Shown here: in pieces, positions 23,601 to 32,321 of the stretch
Numbering within the stretch: position 1 is the stretch's first letter
How the letters are laid out: every line of letters begins with the position of its first letter
DNA from: Brevibacillus laterosporus
GTDB lineage: Bacteria; Bacillota; Bacilli; Brevibacillales; Brevibacillaceae
Assembly (NCBI RefSeq): GCF_030489605.1
Contig: NZ_JAUKFY010000006.1
Coordinates: 1-64,000, forward strand
DNA length: 64,000 nt
Direction of reading: 5' to 3'
Program-made: the position numbers and the translations under genes
Notes under the pieces: model-generated
Database searches by the model: none
The model's input: the letters and a program-made list of their open reading frames with translations, nothing else
What the model was told of the DNA's origin: nothing

Positions 23601-26600
23601 ATCATGTAACGAATACGATCTTCTGGATACTCAGGGTCAATAGGCAAGAAAGCTGCTCCTGATTTTAAAATCGCTAACGTGCCTATCACCATATCGAAAG
23701 ACCGTTCAACCATAATGCCAACTAGTTGATTAGACCGAACGCCTTTTTGGCATAACAATCTTGCAAGCCGATTTGCTTTTTCATTTACTTCTTGATAGGT
23801 CAACTGATCCTGATCGAAAATAACGGCTACTTTTGTGGATCGCCTTTCTACCTGGTGTTCAAATAGTTGCTGGATCGTATGCTCCGAAGAAAAATCAGCT
23901 TGAGTATCATTAAATTGCTTGATCACTTGCTGTTTCTCGTCTTCTGTTAACATATTGATTGCGGACAGGCTAATCTCTGAATTCTGCACTACTGTACGGA
24001 TGATTTGAAGCCAATGACCTGCCATTCTTTCAATTGTTTCTTTCTTATATAGACTCGTGGAATACTCGAGGCAGCACTTCCATTCATTTTTACCTTCACT
24101 GACCTCTAGAGAGACATCAAATTTAGCGTTCTTTCCTTTTGGCACATATGGGGTACATTTTAGTTCGTCTAATTCAAAAATGTTATGCTCCGTGTTTTGC
24201 AGAATAAACATGGTATCAAACAATGGATTTCGGCTTACATCCCTCGGGAGCTTCATTTTTTCTACCAGAAGCTCAAACGGATAATCAGCATTTTCAAAAG
24301 CAAGCAAAGCATTATTTTTTACATCCGCAAGGAACTCGGAGAATGTTTTGCTGCCTGCAGGTTTATTTCTCATCACCAATGTATTGACAAACATGCCCAA
24401 CAGATTTTTCGTATCTGCATGCGATCTACCCGCTATTGGCGTTCCTATCATAATCTCTTCTTGATCTGAATATTTCGAAAGCAAAACATTGTAAGTCGCT
24501 AGCAAGACCATGTAGAGAGTTGTTTGCGTCTCTTGAGCAATTCGGTACAAGCCATCTACAAGCTCCTTTTCCATTTCAAAAGAGTAGCGATCACCTTCAA
24601 AGCTTTGAATCGTAGGTCTCGGATAATCAGTCGGTAAATTCAAAGGTGTTACTTCTCCTGAAAATGCAGTCAACCAGTAATCTTCTTGCTTTTTAAAAGC
24701 TTCCGTTTGGAAGAAATCCTTTTCCCAAACAGCATAATCCTTATATTGGATTCGTTGCTCAGGAAGTGTTTCATCTTGATATAATTTGGTTAATTCATTT
24801 ATAAAGATATTTGCAGATACACCATCTGAAATAATATGATGCATATCCACAAGTAAATAATGGCGCTGTTCCGTCACCTTCACTAGACCTACTCGAATTA
24901 ACGGAGCGGATTCAAGAGTGAACGGCTGAATAAATCCCTCAATCAAAAGATCAATCTGCTCTTCTTTTGACTCCAAAAACATTACTTTCAAATTGACAGT
25001 TGGATTTATTCGTTGGACAGATTCGCCATTTACGGTATGAAAAGAAGTCCGCAGAATTTCATGACGATCTACTAATCTCTCAACTGCCCATTCAAGACGT
25101 TTATATTGTAGAGGCCCCTCTATCATCATGACGGTTGGAATATTGTACCCCGTACCTTCCTTTGAGAGCTGGTGTAAAATAATCATGCGCTTTTGTGCAG
25201 ATGATACTGGATAAGATTCCCTGACTGAAACTGGTGATATAGAAATATACTTCTCGTCTCCCTCTTTACCGCCAGCTTCCAAATATCTAGCAAAAGCTTG
25301 GATCGTTGGAGCTTTAAACAATATTCGTAACGGAAGATCAATCCCACACTCTTTCTGGATGAGTGAGATAAGACTCATTGCCTTTAAAGAATGGCCACCG
25401 AGTGAAAAGAAATGATCATGGATGCCAATCCTGGGAACACCTAGTACGCCCTGCCAAATAAGAGCAAGCTTTTGTTCTAATTCAGTGGATGGAGCTACAT
25501 AGGCTACACCTGCCCCAATCGTTCCCTCAGCTTTTGGCAAGGATCTTCTATCAATCTTTCCGTTAGGAGTTAGAGGAATTTTATCTACTGACACAAAGAA
25601 TGAAGGAATCATATAGTCGGGAAGAGTTTTCCCCATGTAGTTGCGCAGATCCGTATCACTTACTTCTTTGCTTAAAACAATATACGCGACTACATGCTTT
25701 GTCTGTTTTTCATCCATTTGATCCATGACAACCGCTTCTTTAATATCCTTATGATTAAGCAGGTGTGACTCGATTTCGCCAAGCTCGATCCGATGGCCGC
25801 GTATTTTTACTTGCTGATCGATTCGGCCTAAATATTCAATAGTACCGTCTGGCAGCCAACGTGCTAAATCTCCCGTTCGATACATCCTTTCATTTGGTTT
25901 AAAAGGATTCGCACTAAATTTTTCAGCTGTCAGCTCCGAATTATGAATATATCCTCGGCCTACATTGGCACCTGATATAAATAATTCCCCTGCAATACCG
26001 TGCGGCTGAGGTTTTTTATCTTTATCTAAAATATAAATGCCAGTGTTTGAGATTGGTTTACCAATCGACGGGATTTCAGGAATTTCATGGCTAGGATCAA
26101 TCGTAAAGGTTGTTACAACATGGGTTTCTGAAGGCCCATAATGATTATGCAAATATACCTGATTGTTACGTAAATATCGCTTCAGCTCATTAGTCACCAC
26201 TAATTGCTCACCGGCTGTTATAATATGCTTCACACAAGCCGGAAAAATCTTAGAAAAGCTTTTATCGTTAAAAATGAATTTTAAAAAGGCGCCAGGCAGA
26301 GATAAAATACTTATTTTTTCCCGTTCAATGAAGGTGAACATCTTCTCTACATTACGTCTTGTATCTTCCGTAATGAGATACAGCTCTCCCCCGCTTAATA
26401 AGGCAGAGAATATTTCCTGATAGCATACATCAAAACTGCAGGTCGTATATTGTAATACCTTCTCCCTGTACGCAATATTGGTTTTTGCAAAGCTAAATTG
26501 CATTAAGTTAACCATATTCTTATGTTCTAGCATTACCCCTTTTGGTTTACCTGTCGTCCCAGATGTGTAGATTATATAAAACAGATCATGCGAGGAATTC

Positions 26601-28411
26601 AGGTTTTCAACATCATCCATGCTTTCTGACCAAATGCTACTATGCTGGATATCCACTATTTCTATTGAAGAAGGGTTTTTATGCATGAGATGTTGCTGTG
26701 TCAGAAGGATTTGCACGCCGCTGTGTTCCAGCATATAGCTAATTCTTTCGGCTGGATAGGCAGGATCAATCGGTACAAATGCTCCTCCCGCCTTTAGAAT
26801 TCCTAGTATGCCTATAATCATTTCGATCGATCGATCCATCATAAGTCCGACAAGCCGATCCGGCCCAATTCCCTTGTTTCTCAAAAATCTAGCTATTTGG
26901 TTTGATTTGGCATCTAGCTGTCTATATGTGAGGTGTTTATTTTCCAAAACAACAGCAATTTGATCAGGTGTTTTCTGTGCTTGTTCTGCAAACAACTCAT
27001 GAATGGTCTTATCTGGATACGGAGTCTCTGTGTCATTTAACTCAACAACTACATGCTGGTATTCCTCCTGCGTGAGCATCGTAATATCCTTTACAGCCAC
27101 ATTTGGATTATTTGCCACGCATGCAACTATTTGTTTCAAATGACTTTCAACTTTTTTCATAAACGCCGCAGTGAAAACGAAAGCATTATAATCTAAGCGA
27201 ACTTGGAGTTCTTCTTTTGGCTGAACCATAATGGTTAAATCATAATTGGTTGGCTCAAACATCTCGACCGAAACAACCGAAAAGCCAATCTTTTGCATGA
27301 TACTGTTCTTTTTCAATTCTTCCATTAATGGATAATTTTCAATAACAACAATGTGATCAAACAGGTTTTGTTTTAATTCAGATTGATTTTGAATCTCATA
27401 GAGAGGAACATGTTCATACTGCTGGAAGCTTAGCGTTCTTTGATGAACATCTTTTATTACTTCACTAAAAGCTTGCTCTGCACTTGTTTGAACGCGCAAA
27501 GGAAGAGTATTTATGAATAAACCAACCATTCTCTCGATTCCTTGTAAATTAGTTGGACGACCCGACACAACTGAGCCGAAAATTACATCGTTCGATGAAT
27601 TATACCTTTGAAGAGCTAGTCCCCAAATGGTCTGAAAAACAACAGGCAGGGTCACCTGATTATTTTTAGCGATTTGCTGTAGCTGCTGCGTTAGCGTCCG
27701 ATCAAATGAAAAATGATATTGCTTTGGCAAAAACTCTGTCTTTTCTCCAAAAGAACCATTTTTCGGCAATACAGCTTGATGCTCATAATCTTTTACATAT
27801 TCCGCCCAATACTGAAGCGATGTCTCTTGATCTTGTTTCTCCAACCATGCAATAAAGGTGCTGTATGCTTGTACTGGTTGAAGTGACAAAGGCTTATTTT
27901 CGACGAAAGAATAATATATCTGGATGAGTTCATCAAAGATAATACTGAAGCACCAGCCATCCATAATAATATGATGAAAGCTCCAAATGACCTGATACTC
28001 ATTTTCCTGCATTTGCAGGATGATCACCCTCATGAGAGGATCTTTGGTTATATGAAACGTAGCTTCTTGATCTTTTCTTTTTATTTGATCCGCTTGTTCC
28101 ATTTTTGTCCGCTCATCAAAGGAACTCAAATTATGAAATTGAATCGGTATGGCACGTTCCTTCAAAACGACTTGGACTGGCTTCTTCATTTTCTCATGCA
28201 AAAATGTTGTTCGAAATACGTCATATCTAGTTACCAGCATTTGCAAACTCTTTGCAAACAAGTCAACATCCATTTTTCCTTGAATGTGGATCGTCATCTG
28301 TACCAAATGAGAGTTATTATCTCCGTTTAGTAGGGAATGAAACAACATCCCTTCTTGCATAGGAGACAGTACATACATGTCCTGAACCAGTTCTCTCCTG
28401 AAAGTACTCAC
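17645..28411 (-). CDS. tycB: TycB-type nonribosomal peptide synthetase (Pro, Phe/Trp, D-Phe), C-A-T x3 plus E
   Basis: About 3588 residues, close to the length I recall for TycB. Three C-A-T modules (carrier Ser near residues 1006, 2040 and 3073) end in an epimerisation domain (IHHLVIDGVSW) and a short acidic C-terminal docking helix beginning LTPSDLG. Condensation motifs HHIIMDG, HHIISDG and HHIASDG are intact. Adenylation codes: DVQSIAHVVK (Pro), DAWTIAGICK (Phe or Trp) and DAWTIAAICK (Phe, made D by the E domain). The first C domain would accept the D-residue from the TycA-type protein. I chose the GTG at 28411 over the in-frame ATG at 28426: GAGGA lies 8 nt before the GTG, and the resulting start, V-STFRRELVQDMYVLSPMQEG, lines up with the start of GrsB/TycB. 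It is the second gene of the operon, 97 bp after tycA and 105 bp before tycC. Confidence 0.94.
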   Translation of the reverse strand: MSTFRRELVQDMYVLSPMQEGMLFHSLLNGDNNSHLVQMTIHIQGKMDVDLFAKSLQMLVTRYDVFRTTFLHEKMKKPVQVVLKERAIPIQFHNLSSFDERTKMEQADQIKRKDQEATFHITKDPLMRVIILQMQENEYQVIWSFHHIIMDGWCFSIIFDELIQIYYSFVENKPLSLQPVQAYSTFIAWLEKQDQETSLQYWAEYVKDYEHQAVLPKNGSFGEKTEFLPKQYHFSFDRTLTQQLQQIAKNNQVTLPVVFQTIWGLALQRYNSSNDVIFGSVVSGRPTNLQGIERMVGLFINTLPLRVQTSAEQAFSEVIKDVHQRTLSFQQYEHVPLYEIQNQSELKQNLFDHIVVIENYPLMEELKKNSIMQKIGFSVVSVEMFEPTNYDLTIMVQPKEELQVRLDYNAFVFTAAFMKKVESHLKQIVACVANNPNVAVKDITMLTQEEYQHVVVELNDTETPYPDKTIHELFAEQAQKTPDQIAVVLENKHLTYRQLDAKSNQIARFLRNKGIGPDRLVGLMMDRSIEMIIGILGILKAGGAFVPIDPAYPAERISYMLEHSGVQILLTQQHLMHKNPSSIEIVDIQHSSIWSESMDDVENLNSSHDLFYIIYTSGTTGKPKGVMLEHKNMVNLMQFSFAKTNIAYREKVLQYTTCSFDVCYQEIFSALLSGGELYLITEDTRRNVEKMFTFIEREKISILSLPGAFLKFIFNDKSFSKIFPACVKHIITAGEQLVVTNELKRYLRNNQVYLHNHYGPSETHVVTTFTIDPSHEIPEIPSIGKPISNTGIYILDKDKKPQPHGIAGELFISGANVGRGYIHNSELTAEKFSANPFKPNERMYRTGDLARWLPDGTIEYLGRIDQQVKIRGHRIELGEIESHLLNHKDIKEAVVMDQMDEKQTKHVVAYIVLSKEVSDTDLRNYMGKTLPDYMIPSFFVSVDKIPLTPNGKIDRRSLPKAEGTIGAGVAYVAPSTELEQKLALIWQGVLGVPRIGIHDHFFSLGGHSLKAMSLISLIQKECGIDLPLRILFKAPTIQAFARYLEAGGKEGDEKYISISPVSVRESYPVSSAQKRMIILHQLSKEGTGYNIPTVMMIEGPLQYKRLEWAVERLVDRHEILRTSFHTVNGESVQRINPTVNLKVMFLESKEEQIDLLIEGFIQPFTLESAPLIRVGLVKVTEQRHYLLVDMHHIISDGVSANIFINELTKLYQDETLPEQRIQYKDYAVWEKDFFQTEAFKKQEDYWLTAFSGEVTPLNLPTDYPRPTIQSFEGDRYSFEMEKELVDGLYRIAQETQTTLYMVLLATYNVLLSKYSDQEEIMIGTPIAGRSHADTKNLLGMFVNTLVMRNKPAGSKTFSEFLADVKNNALLAFENADYPFELLVEKMKLPRDVSRNPLFDTMFILQNTEHNIFELDELKCTPYVPKGKNAKFDVSLEVSEGKNEWKCCLEYSTSLYKKETIERMAGHWLQIIRTVVQNSEISLSAINMLTEDEKQQVIKQFNDTQADFSSEHTIQQLFEHQVERRSTKVAVIFDQDQLTYQEVNEKANRLARLLCQKGVRSNQLVGIMVERSFDMVIGTLAILKSGAAFLPIDPEYPEDRIRYMIEDSQTKLVIAQPHLMNKVACDAEYINVSEPILDGLASTNLPSNSQSTDLAYVIYTSGTTGKPKGVMLEHTGIANLQAFFENSLGINEQDCIGQFASHSFDASVWEMFMALTAGARLAIISKEKISDFMRFEDYVTRKGVTVLTLPPTYAVHLEPKRLPTLRTLITAGSATSFGLVDKWKDKVNYINGYGPTETSICATYWKAKAESEGASVPIGIPIQNTQVYIVDQSLQLQGIGEVGEMCVGGVGLARGYWNRPELTAEKFVDNPFIPGKKMYKTGDLARWLPDGTIEYLGRIDHQVKIRGHRVELGEIESLLLQHPAIQEAVVLALDDHQGQSYLCAYIVSKENVSVTEVRQYVANKLPNYMIPSYFVQLDKMPLTPNDKIDRKALPEPDKNQDTGRSYDAPRNKTDQSLVEIWQTVLGIEKIGIKDNFFELGGDSLKAMSVITQVHKAFQMELSLQIFFEAQIIEALSEYISLSEKQLYTPIPTVSHQDYYTVSSAQKRMYVLHQLEGAGISYNMPGMMIIEGALDKDRFKRALQEVMNRHESLRTSYRVVKDQIVQSIEEHVEFDIEYMQVQQKKIIRNFRSFVRPFDLAVPPLCRSRLVKLEEKRHLFLFDVHHIASDGTSIGIILREVADIYEGKQLPPLPITYKDFSLWQNEFFLTDAIKKQEEYWLKMFAGEIPVVNLPTDYTRPAVKSFDGDQFIMRIGKEIFDGLQKVAAGAGTTRYMVLLAAYNVLLSKYSQQEDVIVGTPVAGRSHADAENVVGMFVNTLAMRNKPVGNKTFKDFLKEVRQNALEAYENQDYPFDELVEKLELERDPSRNPLFDTMFILQNGDVETRVFDQLVMRPYEQGDTLGVSKFDMAFHMTEGPDEIVFRIEYSTKLFNQKTVERMAGHFLQIIRTIIANTEIILSEIDMLSEEEKQLLLVQFNNNSTEFASDQTIHQLFEEQAEKHPLEIAVVYEQTQLTYQELNAKANQLARLLRERGVQPNQLVGIMVERSLDMAIGTLAILKSGAAFLPIDPDYPKDRIRYMIEDSRTRWVLAQPHLMNCVDSDAEFINVTSQLPATIASTNLVSISQPTDLAYVIYTSGTTGKPKGVMLEHTGITNLKTFFEDNLGVNPKDHIGQFASQSFDASVWEMFMALLTGARLVIISRDTINDFVKFEEYLNQQRISVLTLPPTYAIHLNPEHLSTLRILITAGSATSFSLVNKWKSKATYINAYGPTETSICATYWKASEGSSITQSVPIGAPVQNAQVYILNQRHQLQGIGIAGEMCVAGVGLARGYWNRPELTAEKFVMNPFNPSQKMYKTGDLARWLPDGTIEYLGRIDHQVKIRGHRVEIGEIESLLLLHHQIKEAAVLALEDEQGQSYLCAYLVSDEAVSVAEIRGYLADDLPSYMIPSYFIQLDKIPLTPNDKIDRRALPKPNENSDTGKAYDAPRNELEQLVTEIWQDVLGIEKIGIRDNFFELGGDSIKAIQVLTRLTTAGWKLEMKDLFQNPAIEHVISYVTPNRKKSDQGVVEGEIELTPIQSWFFTNQFTDMHQWNQAVMLHRENGFDQEAVTLAFQKMVEHHDALRMVYKRKNNKIIQWNRGIEDRLFDLYRFDLAEEINVDSKILELSNEIQSSIDLAEGPLVKAAIFHTSTGDYLLIVIHHLVIDGVSWRILFEDFSTAYSQALLHQEITLPDKTDSVKDWAIQMQKYANSEAIVKEMEYWEKLEKTAKMTMLPRDFNEVENTQKNTQLLKTELTSEQTENLLRNVNHAYHTEVNDILLTAVGLAFKDWADTNQMILNLEGHGREDIGNDMNISRTVGWFTSQYPVVLDLDESEDISLHIKRVKENLRHVPNKGIGYDILRYLTIKELRPSLSFGLQPEVSFNYLGQFDSDVKEGVFALSQANTGNLFSPESERPFLLDISSVVEGRKLQISIGYNQLQYKEETIATLAETYKKYLLIIIEHCMSKEGGELTPSDLGDDDLSFEDLENILELI

Positions 28412-28471
28412 CCAAGCATTCCTCATTTCTATTTTTTACTTTTATCGAAAAAATAACAGTATAAAGGTGTA

Positions 28472-28513
28472 AGTATCCCTAGCTCCATTAGTCATTTATC
28501 CTTAGGGATTACT
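28472..28513 (-). other. Inverted repeat spanning the tycA-type stop codon
   Basis: Arms 28472-28482 (AGTATCCCTAG) and 28501-28513 (CTTAGGGATTACT) pair over about 10 bp with one bulge and an 18-nt loop. The TycA-type stop codon (28509-28511) lies in the distal arm. There is no immediate T run on the minus strand, so it is less terminator-like than the stem at the next junction. A role in coupling or mRNA processing is possible but unproven. Confidence 0.4.
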
Positions 28514-31500
28514 TCAAGGATTCTTCTAGTAAACCAAAAATATCATCCACATCTTCCGGTTCAAGACCTTTTATACTAAAATCACTTGGGGTGCGTTCTG
28601 TTTCCTCCTTCCCCATACAGTGTTTAATCAATCGCAGAAGGTGATATTTGTATCTATCGCCAAGCTGTTTAATCGACTCTTCCTTATATTGTTGGTCACT
28701 ATATGAAAAGGATAGATTCAGCCTGCCTTTCTCAATCACCCCAGTGATATGTAAAACCATATTGCTTTCCATTTCCGGACTGATATTGTTTTTCCCATCC
28801 GCACCAAGAGAATTTCCCTGACTGTATGGCGAACGGGTAAAACCTTGACCCACCAGATCAGAATCGAATTGTCCTAGATAATTGAAAGTAATCTGAGGTT
28901 GAAGAGAGAAGGAAAGAGCAGTTTTTATTTCCTTTGCTGTTTTATATTTTAAAATTTCATAGCCTATCCCTTTGTTCGGAATCTTCCGCAAATTCTCTTT
29001 AACCATCTTTATGTGATAAGACAAATCGTCTGATTTATTCATTTTTAATAGAACAGGATATTGACAAGTAAACCAACCCACTGTTCGTGCTATATTAGCT
29101 TGCTCGATAATGTCCTCTCGTCCGTGTCCCTCTACATTTATGAGGATTTGATCTGCCTTAGCCCATTTTAGAAGAGCAAGACTTAACGCAGATAGTAAAA
29201 TATCATTTATTTCTGTTTGATAGGCATGATTCACGTTTTTTAATAAATGATCCGTATCTTCCACTGACAGTTCCATTTTCATATGCTGGATACTATTTTG
29301 TTTGACTAAGGAATTCTCAAAATCTTTGAGGAGAATGGTAGGTTTTGCAATAGATTCGAGCTCTTGCCAATAAGGAATTTCATTGCAAAGCTCCTTACTA
29401 TTAGCATATTTCTCAATACCCAATGACCAATCCTTGAATGAATCCGTTTTTTCGGGTAAAGCTATCTCTTTTGACTCCAATACTTGTGCATAGGCCGTAT
29501 TAATATCTTCAAATAATATTCGCCACGAAATACCATCTACTACCAAATGATGAATAGCAATAAATAAGTGGTCACCCTTTTGAGTATGAAATAATCCGAG
29601 CTTAACTAATGGACCTTTATTTAGATTTATTTGGCTCTGTAAACGATAGGATTCCTCATAGATAGCTTGCTGCACATCTTGATTAGATCGTAGGTCGAAT
29701 GTAAAAAAGTCGTATTGTGAATCTGTTTTCCCTCGATTAATCTGATTAATCCTTCCATTTACTTGCCTATATACCATCCGAAGAGCATCATGATGATCCA
29801 GAATTTTGTCAAATACCTTTCGAATGAGCATTTCATCAATTCCATTCGGGTGAGAAAGCATATATGATTGGTTATAATGATGCATGTTAGTAAATTGTTG
29901 ATCAAAGAACCATTGCTGAATAGGAGTTAATCCTACCTCTCCCTCGACAATGCCTTGCTCACTCTTTTTAGTTGTTTGCTTTAAAAGGGGAACAATTTCC
30001 TTAATGGTTGGATGCTTGAGTAAATCCTTTGTTTCCAGCTTTAGCTGATAGGCATACAATCGAGCAGCTACTTGGATCGCTTTAATAGAATCACCTCCAA
30101 GAGCATAAAAGTTATCATGAATACCAACTCGATCATTGCCTAATACACTCTGCCAAATCTTTGCAAGGATGGCTTCGATTTCAGTAGTCGGTGCTTCAAA
30201 TTCTGTTGTTTCAAGTAGATAGGTATGTGGTTCAGGCAAGGCTTTTCGATCGATTTTATCATTAGGAGTTAGCGGCATCTTATCCAAGCGTACAAAATAG
30301 GAAGGAATCATATACACGGGTAGCTCTTTTGCAACATGCTCTCTTAGCTCAGCAGTTGAGACTTGCTCTGTTTCGACAAAATAAGCGCATAAATATGCTT
30401 GTTCCAGCTCATCTTTCTTAGCAATGACAGCGGCTTCTTTTATCTTGTGATACCGTAATAAAACAGTTTCCACCTCTCCCAATTCCACTCGGTGTCCCCT
30501 AATTTTTACTTGATGATCCATACGTCCTATATACTCAATGGTCCCGTCTGAACGCCGTTTCGCCAAATCCCCTGTTTTGTACAATTTTTCACCAGATAGA
30601 AATGGATGAGTAATAAATTTCTCAGTAGTTAATTCTGGACGATTCCAATAGCCTCTTGCTAGCCCCATCCCACTGATACATAGTTCACCAATTTCTCCAA
30701 ATGGCACTTCTTCTAGATTTTGATTTAGAATATAAATCTGTGTATTTTGAATAGGTGAACCAATGGGAACTGACTGCTGATCTGCGTCTTCTGTTTTTGC
30801 GATCCAGGTGGAGGCGCAAATACTCGATTCGGTTGGACCATATGCATTCATGTAGGTTACTTTATCTTTCCATTTATTTATTAGGGGAAAAGAGGTGGCT
30901 GAACCTGCTGTGATGAGTTTACGCAAATATAAAATGCGCTCTGGATTCAAATGAATAAGATACGTAGGTGGCAATGTGATAATCGAAATTTTATGCTGGT
31001 TCATAAATGTTTCAAAGCTTACAAAATCGTTTATCGTATCCTTAGAAATCATATATAAGCTGGCACCTGTCAGCAATGCCATAAAGAACTCTGATACAGA
31101 CGCATCAAAGGAGATGCTGGCAAATTGCCCAACTCGGTCGTTAGGTGTGATTTCAAGTATTTTTCGGAAATAATCAATTAGGTTTACAATACCTTTATGC
31201 TCCAGCATGGTTCCCTTTGGACTACCTGTTGTACCAGATGTATAAATCACATAAGCTAAATCCGTACTCTTGCAGTCCAAATTAAGATTTAATTCAGCTT
31301 GCATCATAATTGCTGGATCTTCAAAAGTAATAACTTGACCTTGAAAATCAGCTTCACGGATAAGATCAACAAGAGAATGCTGGGTTAAAACTATTTTGGT
31401 TCCACTATCTTTTAGCATGTATTGAATTCTCTCTTGCGGATATTCAATGTCGATCGGGACATACGCTCCCCCAGCTTTTAAAATTGCTAAAATACTAATA

Positions 31501-31739
31501 ACCATTTCTATTGATCGATCCATGAAAATACCAACAATTTGATCAGTCTGAACGCCTTTTTCAACCAATAATCGTGCGAGCTGATTTGCTTTGGAGTTAA
31601 GCTCTTGATAGGTAAGCTTTTCTTGTTTTAGGATAATGGCAGGATTGTCTGGGGTTTTTTCAGCTTGAATTTCAAAAAGCTGATGAATTGTCTTTTCAAA
31701 TAGATAGGGTGTTGTGAGCGAATGACTGTGCATCATCAC
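28509..31739 (-). CDS. tycA: TycA/GrsA-type initiating synthetase (A-T-E), D-Tyr or D-Phe
   Basis: 1076 residues, close to GrsA and TycA. There is no condensation domain: an A domain (about 15-530; [20 protein letters not shown]), a carrier domain ([11 protein letters not shown], Ser near 546), an epimerisation domain (about 600-1035; [10 protein letters not shown]), and a C-terminal docking helix ([22 protein letters not shown]) very like the GrsA/TycA donor. This identifies the initiation module, which activates an aromatic amino acid and epimerises it for transfer to the Pro module. The code reads DASTIAAICK: the canonical Phe pocket DAWTIAAICK with Trp239 replaced by Ser. The roomier pocket suits Tyr, as in loloatin's D-Tyr. 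Translation can begin at GTG 31739 or at ATG 31736 or 31733; GGGAGG lies 7-13 nt upstream. First gene of the synthetase operon. Confidence 0.94.
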   Translation of the reverse strand: MMMHSHSLTTPYLFEKTIHQLFEIQAEKTPDNPAIILKQEKLTYQELNSKANQLARLLVEKGVQTDQIVGIFMDRSIEMVISILAILKAGGAYVPIDIEYPQERIQYMLKDSGTKIVLTQHSLVDLIREADFQGQVITFEDPAIMMQAELNLNLDCKSTDLAYVIYTSGTTGSPKGTMLEHKGIVNLIDYFRKILEITPNDRVGQFASISFDASVSEFFMALLTGASLYMISKDTINDFVSFETFMNQHKISIITLPPTYLIHLNPERILYLRKLITAGSATSFPLINKWKDKVTYMNAYGPTESSICASTWIAKTEDADQQSVPIGSPIQNTQIYILNQNLEEVPFGEIGELCISGMGLARGYWNRPELTTEKFITHPFLSGEKLYKTGDLAKRRSDGTIEYIGRMDHQVKIRGHRVELGEVETVLLRYHKIKEAAVIAKKDELEQAYLCAYFVETEQVSTAELREHVAKELPVYMIPSYFVRLDKMPLTPNDKIDRKALPEPHTYLLETTEFEAPTTEIEAILAKIWQSVLGNDRVGIHDNFYALGGDSIKAIQVAARLYAYQLKLETKDLLKHPTIKEIVPLLKQTTKKSEQGIVEGEVGLTPIQQWFFDQQFTNMHHYNQSYMLSHPNGIDEMLIRKVFDKILDHHDALRMVYRQVNGRINQINRGKTDSQYDFFTFDLRSNQDVQQAIYEESYRLQSQINLNKGPLVKLGLFHTQKGDHLFIAIHHLVVDGISWRILFEDINTAYAQVLESKEIALPEKTDSFKDWSLGIEKYANSKELCNEIPYWQELESIAKPTILLKDFENSLVKQNSIQHMKMELSVEDTDHLLKNVNHAYQTEINDILLSALSLALLKWAKADQILINVEGHGREDIIEQANIARTVGWFTCQYPVLLKMNKSDDLSYHIKMVKENLRKIPNKGIGYEILKYKTAKEIKTALSFSLQPQITFNYLGQFDSDLVGQGFTRSPYSQGNSLGADGKNNISPEMESNMVLHITGVIEKGRLNLSFSYSDQQYKEESIKQLGDRYKYHLLRLIKHCMGKEETERTPSDFSIKGLEPEDVDDIFGLLEESLK

Positions 31740-32249
31740 AGTTTAACCTCCCGTTATAAATACTTCTTTTTTATACATCCGTGCCGATGATATGTAGCAT
31801 CTAACACCCCCTTCTATTCATAGTTTTTACCCTGTTGGACCTTACTTTTTATAAAAGCAGAACAAAAGGAATTTGGATCGTAATTATCGTAAACAAGGAG
31901 TTTTTCATAGAGGAAAAAGAGTCTTTGGTCTTGGAGGTTATAAAAGGTCTCACTATCTTATACAAAGAGAACATATTGTATTATCAAGCTACAACCTTAT
32001 TTATACTATAGCGGGCAGATCAACATCAAACATCAATTTTTTGTAATTTTGTCCTAAATTTTCATATAAATCTTTAGGACTACAGCCATAACATACAAAT
32101 TAGCTTTATTTTACAAATGTTTATCTTGGATTAAATTTACAATAAGTTACATAAAATTACAATATCAAAAATTAAATTCATTCTTATAATATAAAAGATT
32201 TATTATCTTTATATTTTGAGTTAGATTACAGGTTCCATGATTACTGACT
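31740..32249. promoter_or_regulatory. AT-rich leader and promoter region upstream of the synthetase operon
   Basis: About 510 bp without a credible gene, very rich in A+T, especially 32030-32230. It must hold the promoter of the minus-strand synthetase operon. I found no convincing -35/-10 pair with normal spacing; a TATAGT/TATAAA cluster lies on the minus strand near 32000-32010. A perfect 8-bp inverted repeat, GTCCTAAA at 32051-32058 and TTTAGGAC at 32073-32080, is a possible regulator site. Tyrocidine-type operons are known to be under AbrB-type control, and such regions bind AbrB without a simple consensus; that is not shown here. Confidence 0.45.
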
Positions 32250-32285
32250 AAAAAACCAGACCTTCTATTGAAAGTCTGGTTTTTT
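32250..32285. terminator. Intrinsic terminator after the YfmJ-type reductase
   Basis: AAAAAACCAGAC at 32250-32261 pairs perfectly with GTCTGGTTTTTT at 32274-32285, a 12-bp stem with A and T runs at both ends, so it can act in either direction. It lies about 40 bp past the stop of the minus-strand reductase gene and insulates the synthetase promoter region. Confidence 0.85.
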
Positions 32286-32321
32286 ATGACAGATATAAGC
32301 TTTGATTCGAATATTACTTTT

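Noticed and set aside
1-31739. Numerous 60-120 codon frames on the opposite strand and in other frames within the synthetase genes
   Set aside because: They overlap conserved synthetase domains, lack ribosome binding sites and show no protein family features; they are shadows of coding DNA.
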